Assembly (NCBI GenBank): GCA_036873135.1
Contig: JAPTYO010000007.1
Location: 58,204,383-58,268,382, forward strand
Reading direction: 5' to 3'
Origin: Clarkia xantiana subsp. parviflora
Lineage: Eukaryota > Streptophyta > Magnoliopsida > Myrtales > Onagraceae
DNA: 64,000 bases
Numbering within the stretch: position 1 is the stretch's first letter; each line of letters begins with the position of its first letter. The notes under the pieces were generated by a model. It did no database searches. It saw only the letters and a list, made by a program, of their open reading frames with translations, and was not told the origin of the DNA. The translations under genes were made by a program, and so were the position numbers. Of this stretch, positions 1 through 11,100 are shown piece after piece.

Positions 1-121
1 AGGTAGAGGGATACTTACTAGATACATTTTGGGCTTTTTACTTAAAATGAATAAATGGGCTTCGTTTTTTTTTTGTTAACTCGGGCTGGGCTTCAAAATA
101 TAATTCAGTCATGTAATAGTT

Positions 122-213
122 GGATATCCGGTTCGACCGGGTTCGAACCGGGTCCGACCGGATGAACCGTAAACCGGACACTTGACCGGTCCGGTTCTGA
201 TAACACTGATCAC
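122..213. mobile_element. hAT-like terminal fragment
   Basis: Short GC-rich block of repeated CCGGTT/GGTTCGACC motifs in AT-rich DNA, ending in CTGATAACACTG at about 202-213. The same ending closes the larger element at 22945-23935. Read on the other strand it is CAGTGTTATCAG, which resembles hAT-superfamily terminal repeats with CCGG-rich subterminal DNA. The other end is not identified and may lie before the window. The family call is inference. Confidence 0.45.
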
Positions 214-318
214 AGCAATGTAAGTGAGAGAAGGGGCAACAACTTGTGCCTCGAGAAATCTTATATACATCGTTCCAGAAATTCTTATATACATCGTTCC
301 ACCAAGTTGTGCTGATGC

Positions 319-409
319 GTTGTCTCTTCGACTAATCAAATTGTTGTATGTAGCAAGTGAGAGAATGGACAAAGACACATGTCACAATTTGATTAGTTGA
401 AGGGGCAAC
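319..409. repeat. short inverted repeat (hairpin)
   Basis: Arms of about 26 bp at 319-344 and 384-409 are near-perfect reverse complements (cores CGACTAATCAAATTGT and ACAATTTGATTAGTTG) around a 39-bp loop. It could be a fold-back MITE fragment. A direct repeat of about 14 bp (AAGTGAGAGAA) occurs at about 221 and 355. No coding potential. Confidence 0.5.
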
Positions 410-413
410 ACCT

Positions 414-1926
414 CAGCCTCAGCGTCACATGGTGGATCTAATAGATAGAAAAATTTCTCATTATAGCTCGGTGCCAGCTAATAAATGCACAACGCAATAA
501 TGCACATGTGGATAAAAAAATTATTAATGTGTTTATTTTATATTCACGTGTTCTCTATATTTAATAATTTTATTCCTGATGAAACTTAGAAATATATTTA
601 GTTAATTTGAATTGAATCTAAAATAGCTCCCGAGTTTGGTTGTTGAAATTTTTAAGACATTGCTAAACTATTCCTTATCAGACTTACAATTATTAATGGT
701 CTCTTCATTGCAAAATTAATTATGAAGTGAACTTAGTGTTTATATCAAATTAACCACAATTCAACAAATATCTCATTTAAGTTCACATAACTCAATATTT
801 TTTTTTTAATCACAGAATTACTAACATTTATTATATTTTAGCTAGCTTGGTGTTAATCACGTCTTAATAAAGTGTTTCACATCTTATTCTCTTTATACTA
901 TAACTTTATAACTTAGTGTGTAATTTTGGTACCCTTGAAATTATATAAAAAAAATATATAATTATTAATTTGCTAGCTGAATTTTACATAAATGTATAGT
1001 TTGTTAGTCGAACTTTTTTTAGTTGCAAATTGCTAGCCGATTTATTTTAATGTAATGTTTTATTAGCTTTGTCAATTTTTCCGTTAACTATGGACGAGAT
1101 GTACTTTCCAAAAATACAATAAAAATCTATTGTAATTCTAAAATAACCTCAACTTTTATATAAAAAATAAAAAAAATTGAATAAAATTTTAGAATGATAA
1201 GTATTATGCAATATATACAAGTTAAATATATAGACCTCAAAGTTCAAAAATTAAAATTAAATCATTTTTAGAAGTATATGTTTTACATAAATCTTAAAAT
1301 ATTTTTTAAGAATTATTTTTGGTATTTTTAGGTTACCTTTATTTCTTTAATATATTTATCAACATTTATTATTTAAAATTTTGATTTCATATAAAACTTC
1401 ATATCATTATATTATCATAACAAAATTTTATGGTATTTTGAGTAATTTTTCAAATTATTTTCCGTCTATAGTTAACGGAAAAGTTCACGGAGCTAGCAAA
1501 CTGCACATTAACTAATGTCCTGTTAGTAATTTGTTTCTAAAAAAGTTCGATTAGCAAATTGCATATTCTCAGCTAGAAATTTAGTAATTAACCCTATAAA
1601 AATAGAATTATTAGATAAAATAAACAATTGAAGGTGTATTTCAGGAAAAGAATAAAAAAAACGAGATAATGTAAACTAAAAAAAAAATTAAAATGAAAAT
1701 AATATGTATGACTTTTCAGCTTTCATGGTGAGTTTTTGTGTAAATGTGAGACCGTGTAGCACCACCCTAAATAAAAGTACATGATGAGATAATAATTGAG
1801 CTCTAAATATATATAACTATAATATATTATAATAAGTGTGTAAATATGAAAATGAATTGATTTAGAAAATGAAGTTAACAGAAGAGTAGAAATATTGAAT
1901 TGGGGAGTATTTGTATGGTTGTATAG
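414..1926. other. AT-rich non-coding DNA upstream of the first visible permease exon
   Basis: Strongly AT-rich with no reading frame of note. Two segments around 1000-1060 and 1470-1570 look like degenerate inverted copies of each other (motifs such as TTGCTAGC and GCTAGCAA). I looked here for the missing first exon of the permease, which should encode roughly 30 hydrophilic residues before the first membrane segment, and found none. This stretch is either the 3' part of intron 1 or a damaged 5' end. Confidence 0.45.
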
Positions 1927-2187
1927 GGCGATAGCAAACTTCTCGGTGGCATTCTCAATAATATCGGTGCTGACTGGTATAACGACGGTGTACGGAACTG
2001 GGCTAACCTATGGTGGGCCGTTGACTATGGTATGGGGATGGCCAATTGTAGGAGTGTTGACTCTTACTGTGGGATCTTCCATGGCTGAGATCTGCTCCGC
2101 TTACCCAACTTCTGGAGGTCTCTACTTTTGGAGTGCCAAGCTCTGCGGTAACCGATGGGGCCCTCTCGCTTCGTGGCTTACAGGCTG
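1927..2187 (+). CDS. BAT1: permease exon (first visible)
   Basis: Encodes the first two membrane segments, from AIANFSVAFSII to ASWLTG plus two bases of a Trp codon. The acceptor is probably the AG at 1925-1926 after a T-rich stretch; one at 1879 is possible but would add residues not typical of the family. The donor is GTATGT at 2188. GCG codons start at 1928, and 260 coding bases leave two for the next exon. Confidence 0.85.
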
Positions 2188-5100
2188 GTATGTCCCCCCT
2201 TTATAATAATTTTTCACTCATTATTGCATCACATAAGTAATAGAAGAAAATTGCATTTCAAACTCACAGTTTCATTCGACACAAACTTGATTACATAAAG
2301 TAAGAAATCAAAAAACTTCAACATCAAGTAACTCTCACCCACTAATTTCGAACTGCCTCTAAAGGGACTCTAAATCAACTACATTTTAACATGTATACTA
2401 ACCGTACATTAACTAACATAAACCATAGTTTAAACTTGAACTCAACTAACTAATAACTTTGATTATAAATAAGACAGCATCAATACTGCTTCATCTTCAA
2501 GTTAGTTGCTCTTCACTTCCATTGAACTCTATTCGAATCAAATCTTTGTCTCTTTAAGTCACCACCGTAGCTTCTACGATCTAAAAAAAACTTCTTCCAA
2601 CTTGCACAAATCAAATCATATCTTCATATCCTCCCCAAAACTGAACCATCTTGTAAGTGGTTCGATTTTACTTGCACAAACCAACTTGTGATATAAGAGC
2701 TTCAAAGGAAGCAATCTTGAGGGATTAAGTAAATAAATCTGCAAGGTTATCATGGGTTCTACAATATTCACATCATCACACAAATCATGCAAGTAGATTA
2801 ATATCAATATGTTTTGTTCTTCCATGAAGAGCGAGATTTTTAGCTAACTTAATAGTTGAGTTATTGTCACATAAAATCTTGGTGGCTCCTCTTATTGGGT
2901 TTAAAAGGAGTTCAAACACCCTTCTCATCCAAAGAATGTGCTTGGCACATGTTGGGATCAAAATGACGTGGCCTTGGAACTTCGAGTAGTAGACTTCTAG
3001 ATCTCGCCGGGAGTTAGCTCACTCAGGTATCTTTCTTGGTCGCGTGGACACTTAGTTTCCTTTGGTGGCTTTATGCTAGGCGAGGACCTGAAAAGAGGGT
3101 GGGATGGCCCCTGATTCCACTCCGAAGCTTAAGTCAGTAATGGATATCGAGAGAATAATATAGAGTAATTGATAGATCTTAGAGCTTAAATAATGAAAGT
3201 GAGTTCCTATTTATAGGGAGATCTTTACCGACTTTTTCAAGGAGACGGCTATTATGCCTTGATTGGCTGTTTAATGGCGGTGGCTGCCTTTACTTGATTG
3301 GTTGAGAAAGACGGTGCGAGAATCAGCAGGTGACTAGCAGGTCGCAAGCTGGTGCCACTTTCTTCAGAGGAAGGTTTTCGTGGTATAGAGGGCGGCGAGC
3401 AGGTCGCCAGCTGGTGCCGTTCCTTCGGAATGAAGTCTTCTCAGAGGCGCGAGCAGGTCTCCACATGTCCTTTCTTAAGAGGGAAGGTTTCCTCTAAGTA
3501 TCTGATGGTCGACTCGACTCAACTCGTACTTTAGTAAGGAAGCTTTAATCATCGACTTAACTTATACTTCAACAAAGGGGAGCCTTGCATGAGTTTCTCG
3601 CCTTGTCCTTGGTCGTCTGGTGGGTTGACTTCTATTTATAGGGTAGTCGACCATTCATCTTTGTCTCCTTATTTTGGACTTGAATGGTCGATCATACATT
3701 CTTTTGAGAACTCAAACTTTACTCTGTCGACTCGTACTAAGCTGCCTCGAATCATATCCAACACTTGCCTCTGAGACATAAGTCGTTAGTCTTTTAAAAC
3801 AAAGGGGAATGAATTATGTCGAGTACCTTTTATGATGAGAGGACTTTGCCCTTCTGCAGTCAAGGAGTTAGTAGGGATTAATTTCCTTCGTAGAGACGAC
3901 TTACGGAAGTCGGGGGAGGGAGTCAGTGTTACGACTGATCTCTTGATCGCCACCGACTGTAGGAAGTCGAGGAGTCAGTTATGACGGCTCCTTTGTAGAA
4001 AGTTGAAGGAGTCAGTATTATGACTGATCCCTTGTGTAGAGGCAACTTTCGAAAGTCGGGGGAGGGAGTCAGTGTTATGACTGATCTCTTGATCGCCGCC
4101 GACTGTAGGAAGTCGAGGAGTCAGTTATGACTGCTCCTTTGTAGAAAGTTGAAGGAGTCGGTATTATGACTGATCCCCTATGTAGAGGCGACTTTCAGAA
4201 GTCGGGGGAGGGAGTCAGTGTTATGACTGATCTCTTGATCGCCGCCGACTGTAGGAAGTCGATGAGTCAGTTATGACTGCTCCTTTGTAGAAAGTTGAAG
4301 GAGTCAGTATTATGACTGATCCCCTGTGTAGAGGCGACTTTCGAAAGTCGGGGGAGGGAGTCAGTGTTATGACTGATCTCTTGATCGCCGCCGACTGTAG
4401 GAAGTCGAGGAGTCAGTTATGACTGCTCCTTCGTAGAAAGTTGAAGGAGTCGGTATTATGACTGATCCCCTGAATCGTCGTCGACTGTATGAAGTCGACG
4501 AGTCAGTGTTATGACTGATCTCCTTTGTAGATAGTTGAAGGAGTCAGTATTATGACTGATCCCCTGTGTAGAGGCGACTTTCGGAAGTCGGGGGAGGGAG
4601 TCAGTGTTATGACTGATCTCTTGATCGCCGCCGACTGTAAGAAGTCGATGAGTCCTGTTTCATGCACATTAGGAGGAAAGAAATTACATCTTTATTTATT
4701 TCATTGTATTCAAGATACATAAAAATGATCTTTCTAAACATAGAATTTCTTCAAGTGCTCCGCGTTAAAAGTTCTGTTGAGGCGTTGCCCCTGCGGATCC
4801 TCCAACTTGTAAGCGTTGGGGCTCGGTATGCCGATGATTGTGTAGGGACCTTCACACTTTGGGACCATCTTTCCCCTTTGATCAGCTGTTATGAGTTCAT
4901 TTCTCCGTAGGACTTTCTCCCCTAGAAAGAACTGGCGTCGTCCCACTTTTCGATTAAAATATCTAGCGGTGGCGAGCTTCATTCTCCCCTGGACTTCTTC
5001 AGAGGCCCATCTTCTCTCGTCGGCTAGATCTAGATCAATCCTCCTTTGTTCGTCGTCTTGGTCGACTTCATATGCAGCGACTCTTTGGGAGACATTGACT

Positions 5101-8100
5101 ACTTCAATAGGTGAGACGGCCTCTGACCCATAAACCATGTTAAAGGGCGTCTCGCCCGTGGCTCTCTTGGGTGAGGTTCTAAGTGCCCATAGTACTTGCT
5201 CCAACTCTTCAACCCATTTCCCTTTCAGGGAGGCCACTCTCTTCTTTAATCCATTAAGGATCGTTTTATTGACTGCTTCCACTTGTCCATTCGTTTGTGC
5301 ATGATGAACAGAACCAAATCGATGGTTAATCGTCATTTCTTCACAGAAGTCGGCGAGCTCATCGCTGGCGAACTGAGGACCATTGTCGCTAATGAGGATC
5401 TTAGGTACTCCATATCGATATATGATTTTCTCTCGTATGAATTTAATCATTTGGAAAGTAGTCGTGGAAGCCAGAGATTTAGCCTCTATCCACTTGGAGA
5501 ATTAGTCGATGGCGACTACAATATGCGTGTGTTGACCTGTGGATTGAGGTAGAGGACCAATAAGATCAATTCCCCATTGTGCGAAAGGCCAGGCACTCAT
5601 CATGGGAGTAAGATCCGCCGGCGGCCTTGCGATTCTAAGGGCATAAACTTGACAGGCAGGGCAGGCTTGCACTAACGTTGTCGCCTCTTTATGCATCGTC
5701 GGCCAATAGAATCCCTGTCGTAAGGCTTTCAATACCAAGGTCTTGGCTCCTTCGTGACATCCCGCATCACCTCCATGTAAGTCTTTCCTTATACTTTTTG
5801 TTTGAGGGGTGGCTATGCATCGGAGATAAGGGGCGGAGTATCCTCTTTTGTAGAGATATCCGTCCAAGATTACAAAACGCCCTGTCGCCCTTTGAATTTT
5901 GGTTGCTTCTAGAGGATCTTCGGGAAGAGTCCCATTTTCCAGATAATTCTGTGTGGGAGTAATCTATGAGTCGGAAGCTTGTATGTTGAGGATTTCAGCT
6001 CCGACTTCCATGGCTGAATAAAGAGAACTTTCAACGAAGTTCACCGCTACTGGTGGGGTGTTTCCCCAGGCGAGTTTGCTGAGGGCGTCTGCTTCTTGAT
6101 TCTCATTGCGAGGAATAGCCTCTATTCGAAAATGGGGCATGTCTTGGATGAGTCTTCGTACCTCTCCTGCATATTTTTTCATGTTTTCCCCTTATGCGAC
6201 ATAGGTTCCACTCGTCTGATTGACAATCAACTCGGAGTCGCATCTACCCTTTGGTTTGTAATTCCCATACCTTTGGCTATTCGAAGATCGGTGAGTAAAG
6301 CTTCATACTCGGCTTCATTATTGGTTGATCGGAACGTTAAAGCCAAGGCGTAGCGGAGTGGTTCCCCATCGGGTGGTGTTAATACCAAACCTGCCCCACA
6401 TCCTAAGGCAGAGGACGATCCATCAGTGTACAGCGGCCATGGCGTGGTATCATTAGCTGTACTTTCTGGTGTAGCTTTGACATGCTCTTCTTGTGGGAGA
6501 ATAATAGGTTTAGCATCTGGCGTTATCATATTCTCAGCTATGAAGTCGGCCAGTGCTTGGCCCTTGATCGCCTTTTGTGGCTCAAAGTGAATACGGAATT
6601 CACTTAGCTCTACTGCCCACTTAACCATTCTTCCTGATACGCCGGGCTTCTGTAGAAGTTGCTTTAGAGGTTGGTTGGTGAGCACCGTGATTTCATGGGC
6701 GTGGAAGTAAGGTCGAAGTTTCCTGACTGCTATCAACAGAGCATACAGGTATTTCTCGATCTCCATATAGTTAGCTTCAGCAACGCCAAAGATTTTGCTG
6801 ACGTAGTATACTGGAATTTGGATGTTGCAAGTTTCCTTAATGAGGACTGAGCTCGCCGCCGCTGAACTAACACTTAAATATAGGAATAAGGGATCCTCTG
6901 GTAGAGGTTTGGCTAAGGCGGGAAGTGAGTGGAGATGTTTCTTCAATTGTTGGAAGGCCTCCTCACATTCTGGCGTCCATTCGAACTTCTTGTTGGCCCT
7001 TAGAATTTTAAATAAATGAAGGGACTTGTCCCCCAATCTTGCCTGGAATCTCCCTAACGAGGCGGGTCTTCCATTGATACTTTGCACTTCCTTATGGCAG
7101 GTAGGCGAGGACATTTCCTATATGGCCGTCACCTTCTCGGGGTTAGCTTCGATTCCTCTTTGGCTGACCATAAAGCCCAAAAACTTTCCCGACTTAACTC
7201 CAAAAGCACACTTAGTAGGATTCAACCTTACTTGATGAAGTCTCATGCATGCGAAGGCGTCCTCCAAATCTTGGACATGGTCCTGCCCTCTCTTGGTCTT
7301 GACCAACATGTGGTCCACGTATGCCTCCATGTTTCTTCCTATCATGTGTTTGAAGAGCTTGTTCACCATGCGTTGATAAGTAGCTCCCGCATTTATCAAA
7401 CCAAAAGGCATGACTTTATATTGATAGATATCACAATCGGCGTAGAAGGCGGTATGGGCCTCGTCCTTGGGATGCATCCGTATTTGGTTATACCCGGAGT
7501 ATGCGTCCATGAAGCTTAGGAGTTCATGTCCGGAAGTGGCGTCGACCAGTTGATCGATTCTTGGAAGAGGATAGGAGTCTTTTGGGCAAGCCTTGTTAAG
7601 ATCTCGAAAATCCACACACATCCTCCACCTTTTGTTAGATTTTCTCACCAAAACTGGATTGGCGACCCAGGTCTGGAATCGTATCTCCTTAACAAAACCA
7701 GCATTAACTAGCTTTCCCACTTCCTGGCGAATTGCTGCCTTCTTCTCTGCCCCCATAGATCTCATTTTCTAAGCTATGGGCTTTATGGCGGGATCTATTC
7801 TCAATTCGTGGGAGATGATTTTCGGTCTTATCCCTGGCATGTCGCTGGGTTCCCAAGAAAATAACTCCTTGTATTCCGTTAAGAGGGCGACTATCCTCTT
7901 GGCTAATTATGGGGGGAGAGCAGCTCCAATCTTGACCTTTCTCTCCTCTCCTTCCAAGGCGACTTCTATTAATTCTTCCATAGGGGCGGGTCGTCCTCCT
8001 TCTTCTCGAGGATCCTCATCTGTTATGATAGAGAGGGTTTCCTTCTAGTTACTTCTCCGGAGGAAGTTAGCATAACATTGGCGAGATGCCTCTTTGTCGC

Positions 8101-11100
8101 CCCATACTTCTCCTATTCCGTGATAAGTGGGAAACCTCATGACTTGATGGGCAGTGGAAGGGACAATGTAATTGGAATTGAGAGCTGTCCTTCCTAATAT
8201 GGTGTTGTAGGCGTTGATCTGGTCGACGACCACAAAGCGTACATTTAAATGCAAGGCTTTCCATTCTTGACCCAAGATTATAGGGAGTTGTATTGCCCCC
8301 AGGGGGTAAGTTGTTCTCCCTGCAAATCCTACCAATGGGGAAGTCATTTTTTGAAGATCTCCTTCTTTGTACCCCATCGCGGTGATGGTCTTAAAGGTGA
8401 TTACGTCAGTAGAGCTTCCTCCATCAACCAATATTCTTCTAACCTCGAATTTACTTATTTGAGCTGTAATTACGAGGGCGTCTTCCTGGAAAAGTGTTGC
8501 TCTCGACAAGTCCTCCGTAGAGAAGGTAACTATCATGGGTTCAAGCTCCCTTGATCTCTTGCGAGTATCTATTAAGGAGATGTCTTGAGCCGCATAGGTG
8601 TCTCGGGCTATGCTCGAATCTACTCCAGCGACGAATCCTCCTGACAAAACATTGATGTTGTTGTCGGGAGGGGATCTCCATTCTCGACCCTCGTGGGCTC
8701 GACGTTGGTGGTGTCGTTGAATTTCTCTTTGCATGAATTCTAATTCCCTCCTCGCCAGGAGGCAATCTTCCGTGTTGTGCCCCTCTTCTTGGTGACTTTC
8801 ACAGTAGGGGTGGGAACGACGAGTGCCTTCTGTTTCTAGAAGTGCTTCCATCCTCTGTCGAGTTCCCTGAAATTCTTCCGACGAAACCCCTCGTATAGAT
8901 GAGTTCTCGCCTCGATCTCTTTACGACCTTTGCGGACGATGGTGATTCATTCGGGCTTGCTCTGCCCCTACATGGATAGTCGCCCGTTGAATCAACTATT
9001 CCAAACTTCCCACTGGTCCAGTGTATTGAGTGATGGCTAAGGATCGGGACTGGGGTCCCAAACCTCCAATGAACATTTGGATGGCTTCTCTTGTCCTTGG
9101 TCTTCTGGTGGGTTGACTTCTATTTATAGGGTAGTCGACCATTCATCTTTATCTCCTTATTCTGGACTTGAATGGTCGATCATACGTTCTTTTGAGAACT
9201 CGACCTTTACTCTGTTGACTCGTACTAAACTGCCTCGAATCATATCCAACAGCACACTCAATAGCAACTACAAACTCTGCTTCGGTGCTTGACAAACTCA
9301 CAATCTGTTGATTTTTTGACAACCAAGAGACTATAGCTCTTCCAAGAATGATATAGCCACCTTTACTCTTCCTATCATCCTTACAACCCGCGATGTCACT
9401 ATCACTATAGGCTATGAGAGGCTGAACTGAATGCCTCTTAAAAAAAAAGCCAACATCTTTAGTACCATTCAAGTATCTAAGTACTCTCTTTGCTGCAAAT
9501 AAATCATTTGTTGCAGAGTTATCCATAAAATGTGATATATAACTAACAACAAATTGAAGATCAAGTCTAGATGCTGTTAAATTCATAAGGCGTCATATGA
9601 GTTGCCTATACTGTGACTTGTCTACTGCCCCTCATGAACCAACTCTTATCAACGAACCATTTGGTTTCTACTGGTATTATCACTTCGGTACAATCATACA
9701 TTTCAAATTTGGCTAACAGATCTCTTAACTACTTCTTCTGAATCACAGATATTTCTTTAGAAATTTTCTTAATCTCTAAGCCTAGATAATAGTGTAATAG
9801 CCCAATCCATATATGACATTTCTAATTCTTACATCATTTTTCATTTTAAACTCCGTAAACATCTCATTACTATTACCAGTTTAGATGGTCATGGACATTT
9901 CATGAACCCTTTTTGAAAAATGAAGTTCTCTAATCTGTTATACCAAGCACGAGGATCTTGTTTATAGGGGTGAGCTCGGGACAGGACGGGCGGGCTTTTG
10001 CCTGAGTCCGAGCCCGGAAATTTCAAGACACGGATTATTAGCTCGAGCCCGAATTCAAGAAAAAGTCTCGAACAAGTTTTTTAAGTTCATAAATTGATTT
10101 CCTTAGTCTGTAGACCTGGTTTTATTCCCCTTTCACTATGAAACCTAGGAATGGTCAACATGTACTTCTTCTTCTAAAGTTCCACATAGAAATGAAAATT
10201 TTACATCAAGTTGGTAAAGATACCAATCATTCTGAGCTACTAGGGCAGTGACAATTTTATTGTATCTAACCTAGCCACATGAGAATACACATCAATATAA
10301 TAAATACCAAAGGATTGTGTGTCCCTTAGCCATTAATCTGGCCTTAAACGTGTCAACTTCACCATTTTCCTTAAGTTTGGTTTTATAAACCCATTTCACA
10401 ACAATTGTTTTCTGACCCTTTGGAAAATCAACTAGTTCCCAAGTCCTATTCATTTCCATTGAAGTTATCTCATTTTGCATAACCTTAACTCATTTAGTGT
10501 CTTGACAAGCTACTTCAAAAGTGACTGGATCACATTCAACAAAAAAAATAAAATGTGAAACATAATCAGGGCCACTTCTATGTATAAAAATGGATCTAAC
10601 CTCATAATCATTATAATGTCGAGGTATTTTGATTGCTTTACTGCTACTTTATTGAGTTGATAAACTCTCACCAACATTACTATGTGATGTCATCCTCACT
10701 GCAGTAGGCGAATCACCATAGTCAAGTAGCTTCTCTTCTTAATTCAACTTCTGCTTGAAGAACTTCGCCTCCTTCATCTTGAGTTTCATCATCTTGCTGC
10801 TGTTCCTCAACAGTTTCTTCTGCTACTTCTTCTTCTTCTTCTTCTTCATGATGGACCTCATCATTAAGTCAAATTTGAATTTCTTCATCCTGGATATCTT
10901 GTAGCTGAGCTAATCTTCTTTTCTCTAATAATGTGGACCAGCCTCAGAAGTTTGACTCATCAAACCTCACATCTACTTGTGATTATCTTTTTAGTTACTA
11001 GATTAAACAAATTATAAGCTTTAACAAACTGTTCATTCCCAAGAAGACACATTTCTCTGACTTGGGGTCAAATTTCCTCTTGTTCACATCTTGAACTTTG

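Larger units (their letters stand above)
2950..9251 (-). mobile_element. Ty3/gypsy retrotransposon, Tat lineage, with truncated 5' LTR
   Basis: Inserted in the older copia element with a 5-bp target duplication GCACA (2945-2949 and 9252-9256). The left LTR is full (2950-3763). The right copy keeps only its outer 162 bp (9090-9251), the rest having been lost with the primer site and the start of gag. Minus-strand order is gag zinc finger, protease, RT, RNase H, a second RNase H, integrase, tandem repeats, 3' LTR. The second (archaeal-like) RNase H places it in the Tat group. Comparable parts of the LTRs differ at roughly 8-9 of 162 positions by my reading, so it is not recent. Confidence 0.88.

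Noticed and set aside
3900..4655. Regularly spaced repeats that could suggest a CRISPR-like array
   Set aside because: Units are contiguous and fully repeated (no unique spacers), lie inside a plant gypsy element and have no cas genes.
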